From assembly GCA_947177395.1 (NCBI GenBank), contig CAMWUI010000010.1, positions 1 to 64,000 on the forward strand: a stretch of 64,000 nt of DNA, in the 5' to 3' direction. Positions within the stretch are counted from its first letter, which is position 1. The number at the start of each line of letters is the position of its first letter. Of this stretch, positions 18,884 through 28,719 are shown one piece after another. A model generated the notes under the pieces. The model made no database searches. It was not told the DNA's origin and worked only from the letters and a program-made list of their open reading frames with translations. Position numbers and translations under genes: made by a program. The stretch is from an uncultured Paraprevotella sp. (GTDB lineage Bacteria > Bacteroidota > Bacteroidia > Bacteroidales > Bacteroidaceae).

Positions 18884-19851
18884 TGAAAAGACCTGCGGCA
18901 CCCGTAGCCTTGTTTGTCTACAATCGAGTCGACAATACGCGCCATACCATAGAACACCTGCTGACCAATACGCTGGCACGGGATACCGATTTGTATATAT
19001 TTTCCGATGGGCCGCGCGACCCAGCTTCGCAGCGACAGGTAGATGAAGTACGGAATTACCTCCGCCATCTGCGCAAGGAACAGGCCGGACAAGGCCTGCA
19101 TAGCATCACTCTTGTGGAAAGACCGGAAAACATTTACCTGGAACGAAACATCATAGAAGGCATTACCGAGGTTTTCCGCCATCACGACCGCATCATCGTA
19201 CTGGAAGATGATATCTGCACATCCCCCCACTTCCTGCAATATATGAACGACGCTTTCGATATATACGAAACGCAACCACGCGTGATGCACGTGTCCGGCT
19301 TTACCAATCTGGCGCTCGAAGCAGAAGAAACCAACGGAGACACTTATTTTACTCCCCACATGTCCGGCTGGGGGTGGGGCACTTGGCGCGACCGCTGGCA
19401 GACTTACTTTCATCATTACAAATCACGCGAAGAGGCACTTCGGGGACTATCGGCCGAAACGCTTCGTCGCATTGAGTATGACGGTGTTTTTCCATGCCTC
19501 CGCTCATTAGACAAGAAGCCTATCCCGTGGGACATATGCTGGGAACTCGCCATCTGGCGGCAGGAGGGATTGTGTCTGACGCCACGACGTACATTGGTAC
19601 GCAATATCGGGCTCTACAACGGAACACATTTCAGCCATTCACGCCTCTTGCAACGGTTTGAGTTCGACCGCATGCCTTATCCGTTCCAATTGCATGTAAA
19701 CCGCCGTGAGCCAAAGTCCGATCCTCAGATAGAGACACTTTTCGCCAAAGCCATCCGCCACTGGGGCATCCGCTACACAATACCGGGCCATATCGTCCGT
19801 TTCTTCTACCTGAAATGGAAGAGCCTGAGAAATAAATCCAAGCGTCCATGA
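18880..19851 (+). CDS. GT-A glycosyltransferase related to GnT-I-like enzymes
   Basis: This 323-residue protein begins APVALFVYNRVDNTRHTIEHLL and has the acidic motif IIVLEDDI and the segment MSGWGWGTWRDRW. These fit bacterial GT-A enzymes related to alpha-1,3-mannosyl-glycoprotein beta-1,2-GlcNAc transferase. Two consecutive ATG codons stand at the start, the first overlapping the previous stop. It closes the block 15813-19851 before a fresh promoter. Confidence 0.8.
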   Translation: MMKRPAAPVALFVYNRVDNTRHTIEHLLTNTLARDTDLYIFSDGPRDPASQRQVDEVRNYLRHLRKEQAGQGLHSITLVERPENIYLERNIIEGITEVFRHHDRIIVLEDDICTSPHFLQYMNDAFDIYETQPRVMHVSGFTNLALEAEETNGDTYFTPHMSGWGWGTWRDRWQTYFHHYKSREEALRGLSAETLRRIEYDGVFPCLRSLDKKPIPWDICWELAIWRQEGLCLTPRRTLVRNIGLYNGTHFSHSRLLQRFEFDRMPYPFQLHVNRREPKSDPQIETLFAKAIRHWGIRYTIPGHIVRFFYLKWKSLRNKSKRP

Positions 19852-19872
19852 CTGCCTGACACAAAAAAAGCG

Positions 19873-19880
19873 TAACTTTG
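19873..19880 (+). promoter_or_regulatory. Internal -7 promoter box ahead of a glycosyltransferase gene
   Basis: TAACTTTG matches TAnnTTTG in the 49-bp gap, 21 bp before the ATG at 19901. No -33 match is clear. Confidence 0.6.
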
Positions 19881-19900
19881 GCCTGTAAATACAGAGAAAC

Positions 19901-21169
19901 ATGAGAGTCCTGATCGTCAACACGTCCGAACGAACCGGCGGCGCCGCATTGGCCGCCAGTCGGTTGAACGAAGCTTTGAGAAACAACGGCATCAAGTCCA
20001 AGATGCTGGTGCGTGACAAACAAAGCGAACAGATTTCCGTCGTTGCCCTACCCGCATCCTGGCGGACAGGATTCCACTTCCTGTGGGAACGCTTCGTCAT
20101 CTGGACTGCCAACAACTTCCGGCGGGAGAATCTGTTCGGCATTGACATCGCCAACACCGGAACGGATATAACCTCACTGCCGGAGTTCAAAGAAGCCGAC
20201 GTAATCCATCTCCATTGGGTCAACCAGGGCTTTCTCTCACTGAAAGACATCCGGCGCATCGTGGACAGCGGAAAACCCATCGTATGGACCCTGCATGACA
20301 TGTGGCCTTTCACGGGCATCTGCCATTACTGCGGCGACTGCGACCGATACCGGACCTTGTGCCACCACTGTCCGCAACTGCCCGGCGGAGGATGCTCCAG
20401 GGACCTTTCGTTCCGTATATTCAGACAGAAGGAAAAGATGATGGCCGATGCGAACATCACGTTCGTCGCCTGCAGCGAATGGATGGCACAACAGGCCCGG
20501 CAAAGCGCCCTATTGGCAGACCGGCCGGTGATACGGATTGGCAACGCTCTCAACACAACTATTTTCCATCCGTCGGACAAACATACGGCACGGATGCAGC
20601 ATGGATTGCCGGAGAACCGCCGCCTGCTCCTGTTCGGCTCGTTGAAGATAACGGACAAACGAAAGGGGATAGACTTTTTGATAGAAGCCTGCCGATTATT
20701 GGCAGACCAGGACCCTACTCTGAAAGATACGCTGGGTATCGTCATTGTGGGCAAAGAGGCCGAAAGACTAAGCCACCTGTTCCCGTTCCCTGTGCATACC
20801 ATCGACTATATCAGCGACGAGCGGCGCATGGCTCTGCTATACACAGCGGTAGATGCTTTCGTCATTCCGTCGATGCAGGACAACCTGCCCAACACTATTG
20901 CCGAGGCCATGGCCTGCGGGACGCCCTGTGTGGGGTTCCGGACAGGGGGCATTCCTGAAATGATAGACCATGAAGTAAACGGTTATGTGGCCCGCTACAA
21001 GGATGCGGCCGATCTGGCCGACGGCATTCGCTATGTATTGCGTACGGAAAATTCCGGGCAACTGAGCAAAGCTGCCTACCGGAAAGCCGTAGCCTCTTAC
21101 AATGAGAGCAACATCGCCATGAAACATATCGAGATTTATAACCATCTGACCACTCACTCCAGAGGATAA
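19901..21169 (+). CDS. GT-B glycosyltransferase (family 4) with a Cys/His cluster
   Basis: This 422-residue protein begins VLIVNTSERTGGAALAASRLNEAL and has the retaining GT4 donor motif AEAMACGTPCVGFRTGGIPEMI followed by HEVNGYVARYKDAADL. Between about residues 140 and 167 a dense CHYCGDCxxxxxLCHHCP cluster could bind a metal; this feature is common in Bacteroidetes WcaC-like transferases. It probably extends the same surface glycan as the other enzymes. The donor and linkage are not known. Confidence 0.86.
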   Translation: MRVLIVNTSERTGGAALAASRLNEALRNNGIKSKMLVRDKQSEQISVVALPASWRTGFHFLWERFVIWTANNFRRENLFGIDIANTGTDITSLPEFKEADVIHLHWVNQGFLSLKDIRRIVDSGKPIVWTLHDMWPFTGICHYCGDCDRYRTLCHHCPQLPGGGCSRDLSFRIFRQKEKMMADANITFVACSEWMAQQARQSALLADRPVIRIGNALNTTIFHPSDKHTARMQHGLPENRRLLLFGSLKITDKRKGIDFLIEACRLLADQDPTLKDTLGIVIVGKEAERLSHLFPFPVHTIDYISDERRMALLYTAVDAFVIPSMQDNLPNTIAEAMACGTPCVGFRTGGIPEMIDHEVNGYVARYKDAADLADGIRYVLRTENSGQLSKAAYRKAVASYNESNIAMKHIEIYNHLTTHSRG

Positions 21170-21197
21170 TCCCGGCATTCTCAAAAAACATCCGCCT

Positions 21198-21998
21198 ATG
21201 GACACCGACCCTTCGCCGATTATTACCATCGCCACTGTTACATACAACGCAGAAGATACGCTACCGGCAACCCTGGAAAGCGTCGCCGGACAGAACTATC
21301 CACATGTAGAGCATCTGATTGTAGACGGATGCTCCAAAGACCACACAATGGAACTGATTCACAGATATGTGGATGAAAACAGCCGGCAAAGCATCCCGCA
21401 TGACATCCGGGTGATAAAAGAACCGGACCGGGGATTATACGATGCCATGAACAAAGCATTGGCACTGGCACAGGGGGATTATATATGTTTCCTGAATGCC
21501 GGCGATCGGCTACACGCACCGGACACGCTGTCGCGCATCGCGGACTGCATCCGGACATATAACGGCACATCGGAACGTCCCGGCGTAGTTTATGGAGAAA
21601 CGGACATAGTAAACCGCGAGGGACTTTTCCTGAGGCACAGACGGCTACAGGCTCCCGATCGGCTTGACTGGAAATGTTTTCGGAACGGCATGCTGGTGTG
21701 CCACCAGTCATTCTACGCATGTACCGATCTGGCACGGGAGATAAACTACAACCTAAAATTCCGCTTTTCCGCTGATTTCGACTGGTGCATCCGGGTAATG
21801 AAGGCTGCAGAACAGCAGGAGATGCCTCTCCACAATACCCGTCTCATACTCACGGATTACCAGAATGAGGGAATGACGACCCGAAATCATAACCGGTCGC
21901 TCGTGGAACGTTTCCGCCTTATGGCGCGGCACTACGGCTGGTTACGCACAGCCGGACTTCACCTCCGCTTCGTACTCAGAGCCGTAACACACCCATAA
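21198..21998 (+). CDS. GT2-family glycosyltransferase
   Basis: This 266-residue GT-A enzyme has the start ITIATVTYNAEDTLPATLESV, then HLIVDGCSKDHT and YICFLNAGDRLH, the family 2 nucleotide-sugar and metal-binding segments. A VCHQSFYAC motif and FRFSADFDWCIRVMKA follow, typical of WcaA/WbbD-like LPS or capsule enzymes. It lies 28 bp after the previous gene and is the last glycan gene. The next gene, argF', begins 35 bp later. Confidence 0.86.
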   Translation: MDTDPSPIITIATVTYNAEDTLPATLESVAGQNYPHVEHLIVDGCSKDHTMELIHRYVDENSRQSIPHDIRVIKEPDRGLYDAMNKALALAQGDYICFLNAGDRLHAPDTLSRIADCIRTYNGTSERPGVVYGETDIVNREGLFLRHRRLQAPDRLDWKCFRNGMLVCHQSFYACTDLAREINYNLKFRFSADFDWCIRVMKAAEQQEMPLHNTRLILTDYQNEGMTTRNHNRSLVERFRLMARHYGWLRTAGLHLRFVLRAVTHP

Positions 21999-22033
21999 GA
22001 TTATTTTTTAATCATCATTAATGACAAACGAAT

Positions 22034-22996
22034 ATGAACGTATTTCAGCATGTAGAAGATCTGGGCGACCTGAAAGCCGCCCTTCAGGAAGCTTTTGAAA
22101 TCAAGAAAGACAGATACCGCTATCAGGAACTGGGCCGCAACAAGACAGCATTGCTCATCTTCTTCAACAACAGTCTGCGCACTCGCCTGAGCACACAGAA
22201 AGCAGCGATGAATCTGGGCATGAACGTCATTGTCCTGGATGTCAACCAAGGCGCATGGAAACTCGAAACCGAACGCGGCGTCGTCATGGACGGCGACAAA
22301 AGCGAACATCTGCTCGAAGCCATTCCCGTAATGGCATGCTACTGCGACCTTATAGGGGTACGCTCTTTCGCCCGCTTCGAGAACCGGGCGGACGACTATG
22401 AAGAAAAGATACTCAACCAATTCATACGCTATTCGGGCAAACCGGTATTTTTCATGGAAAGCGCAACGGTACACCCTCTGCAAAGTTTCGCCGACCTGAT
22501 TACCATAGAAGAATATAAACGCACGCAACGTCCGAAAGTTGTGCTTACCTGGGCTCCCCATCCGAAAGCGTTGCCACAAGCCGTACCGAACAGTTTTGCG
22601 GAATGGATGAACGCCGCCGACGTTGACTTCGTAATCACACATCCCGAAGGATATGAACTCGATCCGATGTTCGCAGGCAACGCACGGGTAGAATACGATC
22701 AACTGAAAGCATTCGAGGGAGCTGACTTCATCTATGCGAAAAACTGGAGTTGCCCCGGTGTGACACGCCCCGAAGATTATGGCAAGGTTCTGTGCAAAGA
22801 TATGAGCTGGACGGTAGACGCCCGGCACATGGCTGTAACGAACAACGCCTTCTTCATGCACTGTCTGCCGGTACGCCGCAACATGATTGTGACGGACGAC
22901 GTGATAGAGGCTCCGACCAGCCTGGTAATTCCCGAAGCTGCCAACAGGGAAATCTCGGCTACAGTCGTGCTCAAGCGTATGCTCGAAACATTGTAA
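22034..22996 (+). CDS. argF': N-succinylornithine carbamoyltransferase
   Basis: This 320-residue transcarbamylase converts an N-acylated ornithine and carbamoyl phosphate to N-acylcitrulline. It has the carbamoyl-phosphate motif SLRTR (47-51), the HPLQ segment and HCLPVRR near the C-terminus. It resembles the Bacteroides fragilis SOTCase rather than standard ArgF. The substrate-discriminating residue, Pro90 in B. fragilis and Glu92 in the acetyl-specific Xanthomonas enzyme, is Ser90 here. From memory of published mutants, Ser at that site favours succinylornithine. The other arginine genes are 34 kb away. Confidence 0.9.
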   Translation: MNVFQHVEDLGDLKAALQEAFEIKKDRYRYQELGRNKTALLIFFNNSLRTRLSTQKAAMNLGMNVIVLDVNQGAWKLETERGVVMDGDKSEHLLEAIPVMACYCDLIGVRSFARFENRADDYEEKILNQFIRYSGKPVFFMESATVHPLQSFADLITIEEYKRTQRPKVVLTWAPHPKALPQAVPNSFAEWMNAADVDFVITHPEGYELDPMFAGNARVEYDQLKAFEGADFIYAKNWSCPGVTRPEDYGKVLCKDMSWTVDARHMAVTNNAFFMHCLPVRRNMIVTDDVIEAPTSLVIPEAANREISATVVLKRMLETL

Positions 22997-23094
22997 GCCC
23001 GTATTTAGAGATGGGGATATTTTGTATTTCCACATTTCTTTGCGACCTTTGCGAATAGTTTAAACGGTTATCCTTATCAAATATAAACAAAAAC

Positions 23095-24942
23095 ATGGCT
23101 GATAAATTAGAAATAAAGGAAGTGGATCAAGTGGTAGTCCGCTTTTCCGGTGATTCCGGCGACGGTATGCAGTTGGCCGGCAACATTTTCTCCACGGTTT
23201 CGGCAACCGTAGGGAACGACATTTGCACTTTCCCGGACTATCCGGCAGACATTCGTGCCCCGCAAGGCTCCCTGACCGGTGTTTCCGGTTTTCAGGTACA
23301 TATCGGTGCCAATCGCGTATACACCCCCGGTGATTTGTGCGACGTATTGGTTGCCATGAATGCCGCAGCTTTGAAAATGCAGTATAAATACGCCAAGCCT
23401 ACTGCCTGCATCATCATCGATACAGACTGTTTCCAGGCCAAGGATCTGGAAAAAGCGGCCTTCCGCACAGACAATCCGATTGAAGAACTGGGCATCAGGA
23501 ACGATGTAATCGCCGCTCCTATTTCCCAAATGGTGAAAGATTGTCTGGCTGACTCCGGCATGGACAACAAGGCGGTACTCAAATGTCGCAACATGTTTGC
23601 ATTGGGTCTGGTATGCTGGTTATTCAACCGCGACCTGAACATAGCTTTCAGCATGTTGCGCGAAAAGTTCGCCCGGAAACCGGCCGTAGCGGAAGCGAAC
23701 ATCAAGGTGATTCAGGCCGGTTACGACTATGGAGCCAACACACATGCCTCTGTGGCACATACATATAAGGTGGAATCCAAAGAGAAAAAGCCCGGAAAAT
23801 ACATGGACATCATGGGCAACAAGGCTACAGCCTACGGTTTCATTGCTGCGGCGGAGAAAGCCGGCCTGCGCCTTTTCCTCGGCTCGTATCCCATTACACC
23901 GGCCACGGACGTATTGCACGAGCTGTCCAAGCACAAGAGCCTGGGGGTGACTACGGTACAATGCGAGGATGAAATTGCCGGCTGTGCTTCATCCGTAGGC
24001 GCGGCGTTTGCCGGTGCTTTGGCCGTGACGTCCACATCGGGCCCCGGCATCTGCCTGAAGTCGGAAGCAATGAATCTGGCAGTCATTACCGAATTGCCGC
24101 TGGTCATCCTGAATGTCCAGCGAGGAGGCCCTTCCACCGGCCTGCCGACGAAGAGCGAACAGACCGACTTGCTGCAGGCTCTGTTCGGACGCAACGGCGA
24201 ATCCCCCATGCCTGTGATTGCCGCCACTTCACCGACCGACTGTTTCGATGCCGCCTACAATGCTTCCAAGATGGCCTTGGAGCACATGACTCCCGTAGTG
24301 CTGCTGACCGACGCGTTCGTCGCCAATGGTTCCGGTGCATTCAAATTACCGGATCTGGATGAATATCCGGATATCAGGCCTCCTTACGCCACACCTGAAA
24401 TGGCCGGCAAGTATACTCCTTATCTGCGCAATCCCGAGACCCAGGTTCGCTATTGGGCCGTTCCCGGCCAGGAAGGCTACACGCACATCCTCGGCGGCCT
24501 GGAAAAGGACGGACTTACGGGTGCCATCAGTACGGACCCGGAAAACCACGACCTGATGTGCCGCCTGCGCGCGGAGAAAGTGGCAAAGATACCGGTTCCC
24601 GACGTACAGGTATTGGGATGTGCCGATGATGCCGAACTGCTGATCGTAGGATTCGGCGGGACTTACGGCCACCTGCATTCCGCCATGGACGAGATGCTGG
24701 CTGCCGGGAAGAAAGTGGCGCTGGCACATTTCTCTTACCTGAACCCACTTCCCGCCAACGCAGCCGAAGTACTCACCAAATACCGGAAAGTGGTGGTGGC
24801 GGAACAGAACCTGGGACAGTTCGACGGTTACCTGCGTATGAAAGTGGACGGTTTCGCACCTTTCCAGTTCAACCAGGTAAAAGGGCAGCCCTTCGTGGTC
24901 AGCGAGCTGGTTGCCGCCTTTACGGAGATTTACAATAAGTAA
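23095..24942 (+). CDS. korA: 2-oxoglutarate:ferredoxin oxidoreductase, gamma-alpha fusion
   Basis: This 615-residue protein fuses the gamma domain (about 1-190, with VVVRFSGDSGDGMQLAGN) to the alpha domain (about 230-615, with GSYPITPATDVLHELSKH). With KorB it oxidatively decarboxylates 2-oxoglutarate to succinyl-CoA using ferredoxin, or runs in reverse for carbon fixation in anaerobes. Succinyl-CoA would also serve the succinylated arginine route (inference). It lies 22 bp upstream of korB. Confidence 0.93.
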   Translation: MADKLEIKEVDQVVVRFSGDSGDGMQLAGNIFSTVSATVGNDICTFPDYPADIRAPQGSLTGVSGFQVHIGANRVYTPGDLCDVLVAMNAAALKMQYKYAKPTACIIIDTDCFQAKDLEKAAFRTDNPIEELGIRNDVIAAPISQMVKDCLADSGMDNKAVLKCRNMFALGLVCWLFNRDLNIAFSMLREKFARKPAVAEANIKVIQAGYDYGANTHASVAHTYKVESKEKKPGKYMDIMGNKATAYGFIAAAEKAGLRLFLGSYPITPATDVLHELSKHKSLGVTTVQCEDEIAGCASSVGAAFAGALAVTSTSGPGICLKSEAMNLAVITELPLVILNVQRGGPSTGLPTKSEQTDLLQALFGRNGESPMPVIAATSPTDCFDAAYNASKMALEHMTPVVLLTDAFVANGSGAFKLPDLDEYPDIRPPYATPEMAGKYTPYLRNPETQVRYWAVPGQEGYTHILGGLEKDGLTGAISTDPENHDLMCRLRAEKVAKIPVPDVQVLGCADDAELLIVGFGGTYGHLHSAMDEMLAAGKKVALAHFSYLNPLPANAAEVLTKYRKVVVAEQNLGQFDGYLRMKVDGFAPFQFNQVKGQPFVVSELVAAFTEIYNK

Positions 24943-24964
24943 CCATTAAAGTCATCAGAAGAAA

Positions 24965-25972
24965 ATGAGCGAATATACAGCAAAAGATTATAAAAAAGGA
25001 CAGCCCCGCTGGTGTCCCGGATGCGGAGACCATTTTTTCCTGTCTTCCTTGCACAAGGCCATGGCTGAAATCGGAGTGGCTCCTCATGACACGGCAGTCA
25101 TCTCCGGAATCGGTTGTTCCAGCCGTTTACCTTATTATATGAACACCTATGCCATGCAGACCATACATGGACGGGCGGCAGCCATCGCGACGGGATTCAA
25201 GGTAACGAACCCCAACATCTCCGTATGGCAGATTTCCGGCGACGGCGACGGACTTGCCATCGGCGGAAACCATTTCATCCATGCCATCCGCCGCAACGTA
25301 GACCTGAATATGATTCTGCTGAACAACCGTATCTACGGTCTGACGAAGGGCCAGTATTCCCCGACGTCCCCGCGGGGATTCGTCAGCAAGTCATCCCCGT
25401 ACGGAACCGTGGAAGATCCGTTCTGTCCGGCAGAATTATGCTTCGGTGCCCGCGGACATTTCTTTGCCCGTGCCGTGGCGACCGATGCGGCCGGCACAGT
25501 GGAGATACTGAAGGCCGCCCATGCCCACAAGGGAGCGTCGGTGTGCGAAATACTCCAGAACTGTGTAATCTTTAACGACGGGACGCATGAATCCGTGTAC
25601 ACGAAAGAAGGGCGTGCGAAGCATGCCATCTATCTGGAGCACGGAAAACCGATGCTGTTCGGTGAAAACAAAGAGTACGGACTGATGCAGGAAGGCTTCG
25701 GACTCAAGGTTGTGAAAATAGGTGAGAACGGCGTAACAGAAAAGGACATTCTGGTACACGACGCGCATTGCGAAGACAACACGCTGCACCTAAAACTGGC
25801 CCTGATGCAGGGCGACGGCTTCCCCGTAGCTCTGGGCGTGATCCGCGATGTGGAAGCTCCTACCTACGATGCGGCAGTCAACGAACAACTTGAAGAAGTC
25901 AAAAAACAAAAGAACTACCATAACTTTAAGGAACTGCTCTACACCAACGACATCTGGGAAGTGAAAGGATAA
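24965..25972 (+). CDS. korB: 2-oxoglutarate:ferredoxin oxidoreductase, beta subunit
   Basis: This 335-residue TPP-binding subunit begins with the RWCPGCGDHF cysteine motif. It has the TPP signature region GDGDGLAIGGNH with LNNRIYGLTKGQYSPTSPRG. Length and motifs fit KorB. It is co-transcribed with korA. A strong inverted repeat directly after the stop codon separates it from the convergent upp gene. Confidence 0.94.
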   Translation: MSEYTAKDYKKGQPRWCPGCGDHFFLSSLHKAMAEIGVAPHDTAVISGIGCSSRLPYYMNTYAMQTIHGRAAAIATGFKVTNPNISVWQISGDGDGLAIGGNHFIHAIRRNVDLNMILLNNRIYGLTKGQYSPTSPRGFVSKSSPYGTVEDPFCPAELCFGARGHFFARAVATDAAGTVEILKAAHAHKGASVCEILQNCVIFNDGTHESVYTKEGRAKHAIYLEHGKPMLFGENKEYGLMQEGFGLKVVKIGENGVTEKDILVHDAHCEDNTLHLKLALMQGDGFPVALGVIRDVEAPTYDAAVNEQLEEVKKQKNYHNFKELLYTNDIWEVKG

Positions 25973-25977
25973 TGCAA

Positions 25978-26048
25978 AATTCATAATGTAGAATTCATAA
26001 TTCACAATACGGTTTCAATTATGAATTATGAATTCTACATTATGAATT
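25978..26048. repeat. Perfect 25-bp inverted repeat between korB and upp
   Basis: Bases 25978-26002 are the exact reverse complement of 26024-26048, with a 21-nt spacer. The arms are AT-rich and built of ATTCATAA/TTATGAAT units. It fills the gap between convergent genes and can act as a two-way terminator. A related but degenerate element lies at 57052-57130. Confidence 0.9.
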
Positions 26049-26050
26049 AA

Positions 26051-26710
26051 TCACAACTTCCCTCCGTATGCAAGGTCTCCGGCATCGCCCAGCCCCGGCA
26101 CGATATACATGTGCTCGTTCAGGTCCGGATCTATAGCCCCGCACCAAAGCGTCACATCCGTTTCCTTGAAATGCTCGCAGATGAAATCCACACCCGCCTG
26201 ACTGGCTATCACACAGCAAAAATGAACCCGGGCCGGTTTGCCGTGCGTTTCAAAGGCATGATATCCCAATTCCATGCTTCCACCCGTGGCCAGCATCGGA
26301 TCGGCCAGAATCAGCGTCTTGCCCGTCAGGTCCGGCGCCGCCATATATTCGATGTGTATGCCCACCTCGCGACATTCCTTATCCTTGTAATACCGATAGG
26401 CCGACACGAAAGCATTGTCCGCCCGGTCGAACACATTCAGGAACCCCTGATGGAACGGCAGGCCGGCACGGAAGATAGTCCCCAGCACAATCCCGTCGTC
26501 GTACGTACTGACTTGTGCCTCCCCCAGCGGGGTAGTTACATTTTTTACCGTATAATCCAATGTTTTACTGATTTCATACGCCATGACTTCGCCAATCCTT
26601 TCCAGATTGTGACGAAAACGCGCCCGATCACCCTGCAAGTTTATATCTCTTAATTCCTGCATGTAACGGTTTACTACCGTATTCTGTTCCGCAAAGTTGA
26701 TAATTCTCAT
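26051..26710 (-). CDS. upp: Uracil phosphoribosyltransferase
   Basis: This 219-residue enzyme makes UMP from uracil and PRPP in pyrimidine salvage. The PRPP-binding loop reads LILADPMLATGGSMELG and the C-terminus GDAGDLAYGGKL is the family uracil-binding end. The start is taken at 26710 because a -7 promoter box lies at 26733-26740, inside a longer open frame reaching 26794. The tail directly abuts the 25-bp inverted repeat. Confidence 0.95.
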   Translation of the reverse strand: MRIINFAEQNTVVNRYMQELRDINLQGDRARFRHNLERIGEVMAYEISKTLDYTVKNVTTPLGEAQVSTYDDGIVLGTIFRAGLPFHQGFLNVFDRADNAFVSAYRYYKDKECREVGIHIEYMAAPDLTGKTLILADPMLATGGSMELGYHAFETHGKPARVHFCCVIASQAGVDFICEHFKETDVTLWCGAIDPDLNEHMYIVPGLGDAGDLAYGGKL

Positions 26711-26732
26711 ATCTCGTATTATAACGTGCGGA

Positions 26733-26740
26733 CAAAAGTA
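26733..26740 (-). promoter_or_regulatory. -7 promoter box of upp
   Basis: Read on the minus strand the bases are TACTTTTG (TAnnTTTG), 22 bp before the start codon at 26710. It decides against the longer reading frame. Confidence 0.6.
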
Positions 26741-26853
26741 ACAATTAAATCCCTGAAATGCAATCCCGGTTTTGCAAATCAGCACAGAAAGCATCCGGAT
26801 TTCTTAATTTACCTCAAAACATATTCCCTTTGCGAAAAATTAAGGAATGAATA

Positions 26854-26885
26854 TTTCTCCCAGGCTTAAATTCTTTGTAATTTTG
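26854..26885 (+). promoter_or_regulatory. Promoter of pckA
   Basis: TTTC (26854-26857) stands 20 bp before TAATTTTG (26878-26885). The resulting leader to the ATG at 26948 is about 55 nt. Confidence 0.6.
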
Positions 26886-26947
26886 TATGCTGTTAAGGAG
26901 AATTCCACAATAAATTAATAATAACCAAACATTTATAGTAAGAAAAA

Positions 26948-28549
26948 ATGGCAAATTTGGATTTAACTAAGTATGGCATTACCGGTGCTACGGTAATCGC
27001 TCACAATCCTTCTTACGAACAATTGTTCGAAGAGGAGACAAAGGCCGGCCTTGAAGGTTACGAAGTAGGCCAGGAGACAGAACTCGGTGCTGTAAACGTG
27101 ATGACAGGTATCTATACCGGTCGTTCTCCCAAAGACAAGTATATCGTAATGGATGAAAACTCCAAGGATACCGTATGGTGGACTTCTGAAGAATACAAGA
27201 ACGACAACCACCCGATGTCCGAAGAAGTGTGGGCTACGGTTAAGAACATCGCCAAGAACGAGTTGAGCAACAAGAACCTCTACGTTGTAGACGGTTTCTG
27301 CGGCGCCAACAAGGACACGCGCATGGCCGTTCGTTTCATCGTCGAGGTTGCATGGCAGGCTCACTTCGTTACGAACATGTTCATCCGTCCGACAGCCGAA
27401 GAACTCGAGTCTTTCGAACCCGACTTCATCGTATACAACGCGTCCAAGGCTAAGGTTGAAAACTACAAAGAACTGGGTCTGAACTCTGAGACATGCGTAG
27501 CGTTCAACACGACTTCCAAGGAACAGGTAATCATCAACACCTGGTACGGCGGTGAAATGAAGAAAGGTATGTTCTCCATGATGAACTACTACCTGCCGCT
27601 GAAGGGCATCGCTTCCATGCACTGCTCTGCCAACTGCGACATGAACGGCGAGAACACTGCTATCTTCTTCGGTCTGTCCGGTACCGGCAAGACTACCCTG
27701 TCTACCGACCCGAAACGTAAGCTGATCGGTGACGACGAACACGGATGGGACGACAACGGCGTATTCAACTTCGAAGGCGGTTGCTATGCCAAGGTTATCA
27801 ACCTCGACAAGGAAAGCGAGCCCGATATCTACAACGCCATCAAGCGCGATGCCCTGCTGGAGAACGTTACCGTGGCAGCAGACGGCAAGATCGACTTCGC
27901 TGACAAGAGCGTAACCGAAAACACGCGTGTTTCTTACCCCATCAACCACATCAACAACATCCAGCCGGGTTCTTCCGCGCCCGCAGCCAAGCAGGTAATC
28001 TTCCTGTCTGCCGATGCATTCGGCGTATTGCCCCCTGTGTCTATTCTGACTCCGGAACAGACGAAGTACTACTTCCTCTCCGGTTTCACGGCTAAGTTGG
28101 CCGGTACGGAACGCGGCATCACCGAACCGACTCCGACATTCTCCGCTTGTTTCGGTCAGGCATTCTTGGAACTGCACCCGACCAAGTATGCAGAAGAGCT
28201 GGTTAAGAAGATGGAAAAGAACAACGCCAAGGCTTATCTCGTGAACACAGGTTGGAACGGTACGGGCAAACGTATCTCTATCCGTGACACCCGCGGTATC
28301 ATCGACGCCATCCTGAGCGGTGACATCGACAAGGCTCCGACAAAGCAGATCCCGATGTTCGACTTCACGGTTCCGACGGAATTGCCCGGTGTGGACACCA
28401 ACATCCTCGACCCGCGCGACACATACGACTGCGCTTGCAAGTGGGAAGAGAAAGCCAAGGATCTCGCCGCACGCTTCATCAAGAACTTCGCCAAGTACGA
28501 AGGTAATGAAGCAGGCAAGGCTCTTGTAGCTGCCGGTCCGAAGTTGTAA
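26948..28549 (+). CDS. pckA: ATP-dependent phosphoenolpyruvate carboxykinase
   Basis: This 533-residue enzyme interconverts oxaloacetate and PEP using ATP. In Bacteroides it works mainly toward oxaloacetate in the succinate/propionate fermentation. It has the kinase P-loop GLSGTGKT at 242-249, the metal-site [22 protein letters not shown] and the [10 protein letters not shown] substrate motif. Codon use is strongly biased (AAC, GAC, AAG, CTG), as expected for a highly expressed gene. A strong terminator follows 25 bp after the stop. Confidence 0.97.
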   Translation: MANLDLTKYGITGATVIAHNPSYEQLFEEETKAGLEGYEVGQETELGAVNVMTGIYTGRSPKDKYIVMDENSKDTVWWTSEEYKNDNHPMSEEVWATVKNIAKNELSNKNLYVVDGFCGANKDTRMAVRFIVEVAWQAHFVTNMFIRPTAEELESFEPDFIVYNASKAKVENYKELGLNSETCVAFNTTSKEQVIINTWYGGEMKKGMFSMMNYYLPLKGIASMHCSANCDMNGENTAIFFGLSGTGKTTLSTDPKRKLIGDDEHGWDDNGVFNFEGGCYAKVINLDKESEPDIYNAIKRDALLENVTVAADGKIDFADKSVTENTRVSYPINHINNIQPGSSAPAAKQVIFLSADAFGVLPPVSILTPEQTKYYFLSGFTAKLAGTERGITEPTPTFSACFGQAFLELHPTKYAEELVKKMEKNNAKAYLVNTGWNGTGKRISIRDTRGIIDAILSGDIDKAPTKQIPMFDFTVPTELPGVDTNILDPRDTYDCACKWEEKAKDLAARFIKNFAKYEGNEAGKALVAAGPKL

Positions 28550-28573
28550 TTCAAACTTTAGATACAAAACGGG

Positions 28574-28618
28574 AGGCTGCGCCGTAACGAAAGTTGCGTC
28601 GCGGCCTTTCTTTTTTTT
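28574..28618 (+). terminator. Rho-independent terminator of pckA
   Basis: A 15-bp near-perfect stem (28574-28588 with 28593-28607) with a GAAA loop is followed by TTCTTTTTTTTT. The sequence is closely related to the V-ATPase terminator near base 250. Confidence 0.9.
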
Positions 28619-28719
28619 TACACCAGACTCGCCCAAAAGAGGGATCGGCAGAAAACCAGCGGGGACAGGAAAACCCGTCAACGGAAAGGCGTTCAGCCGG
28701 GCAGCTGTTCGGCGGCTGT

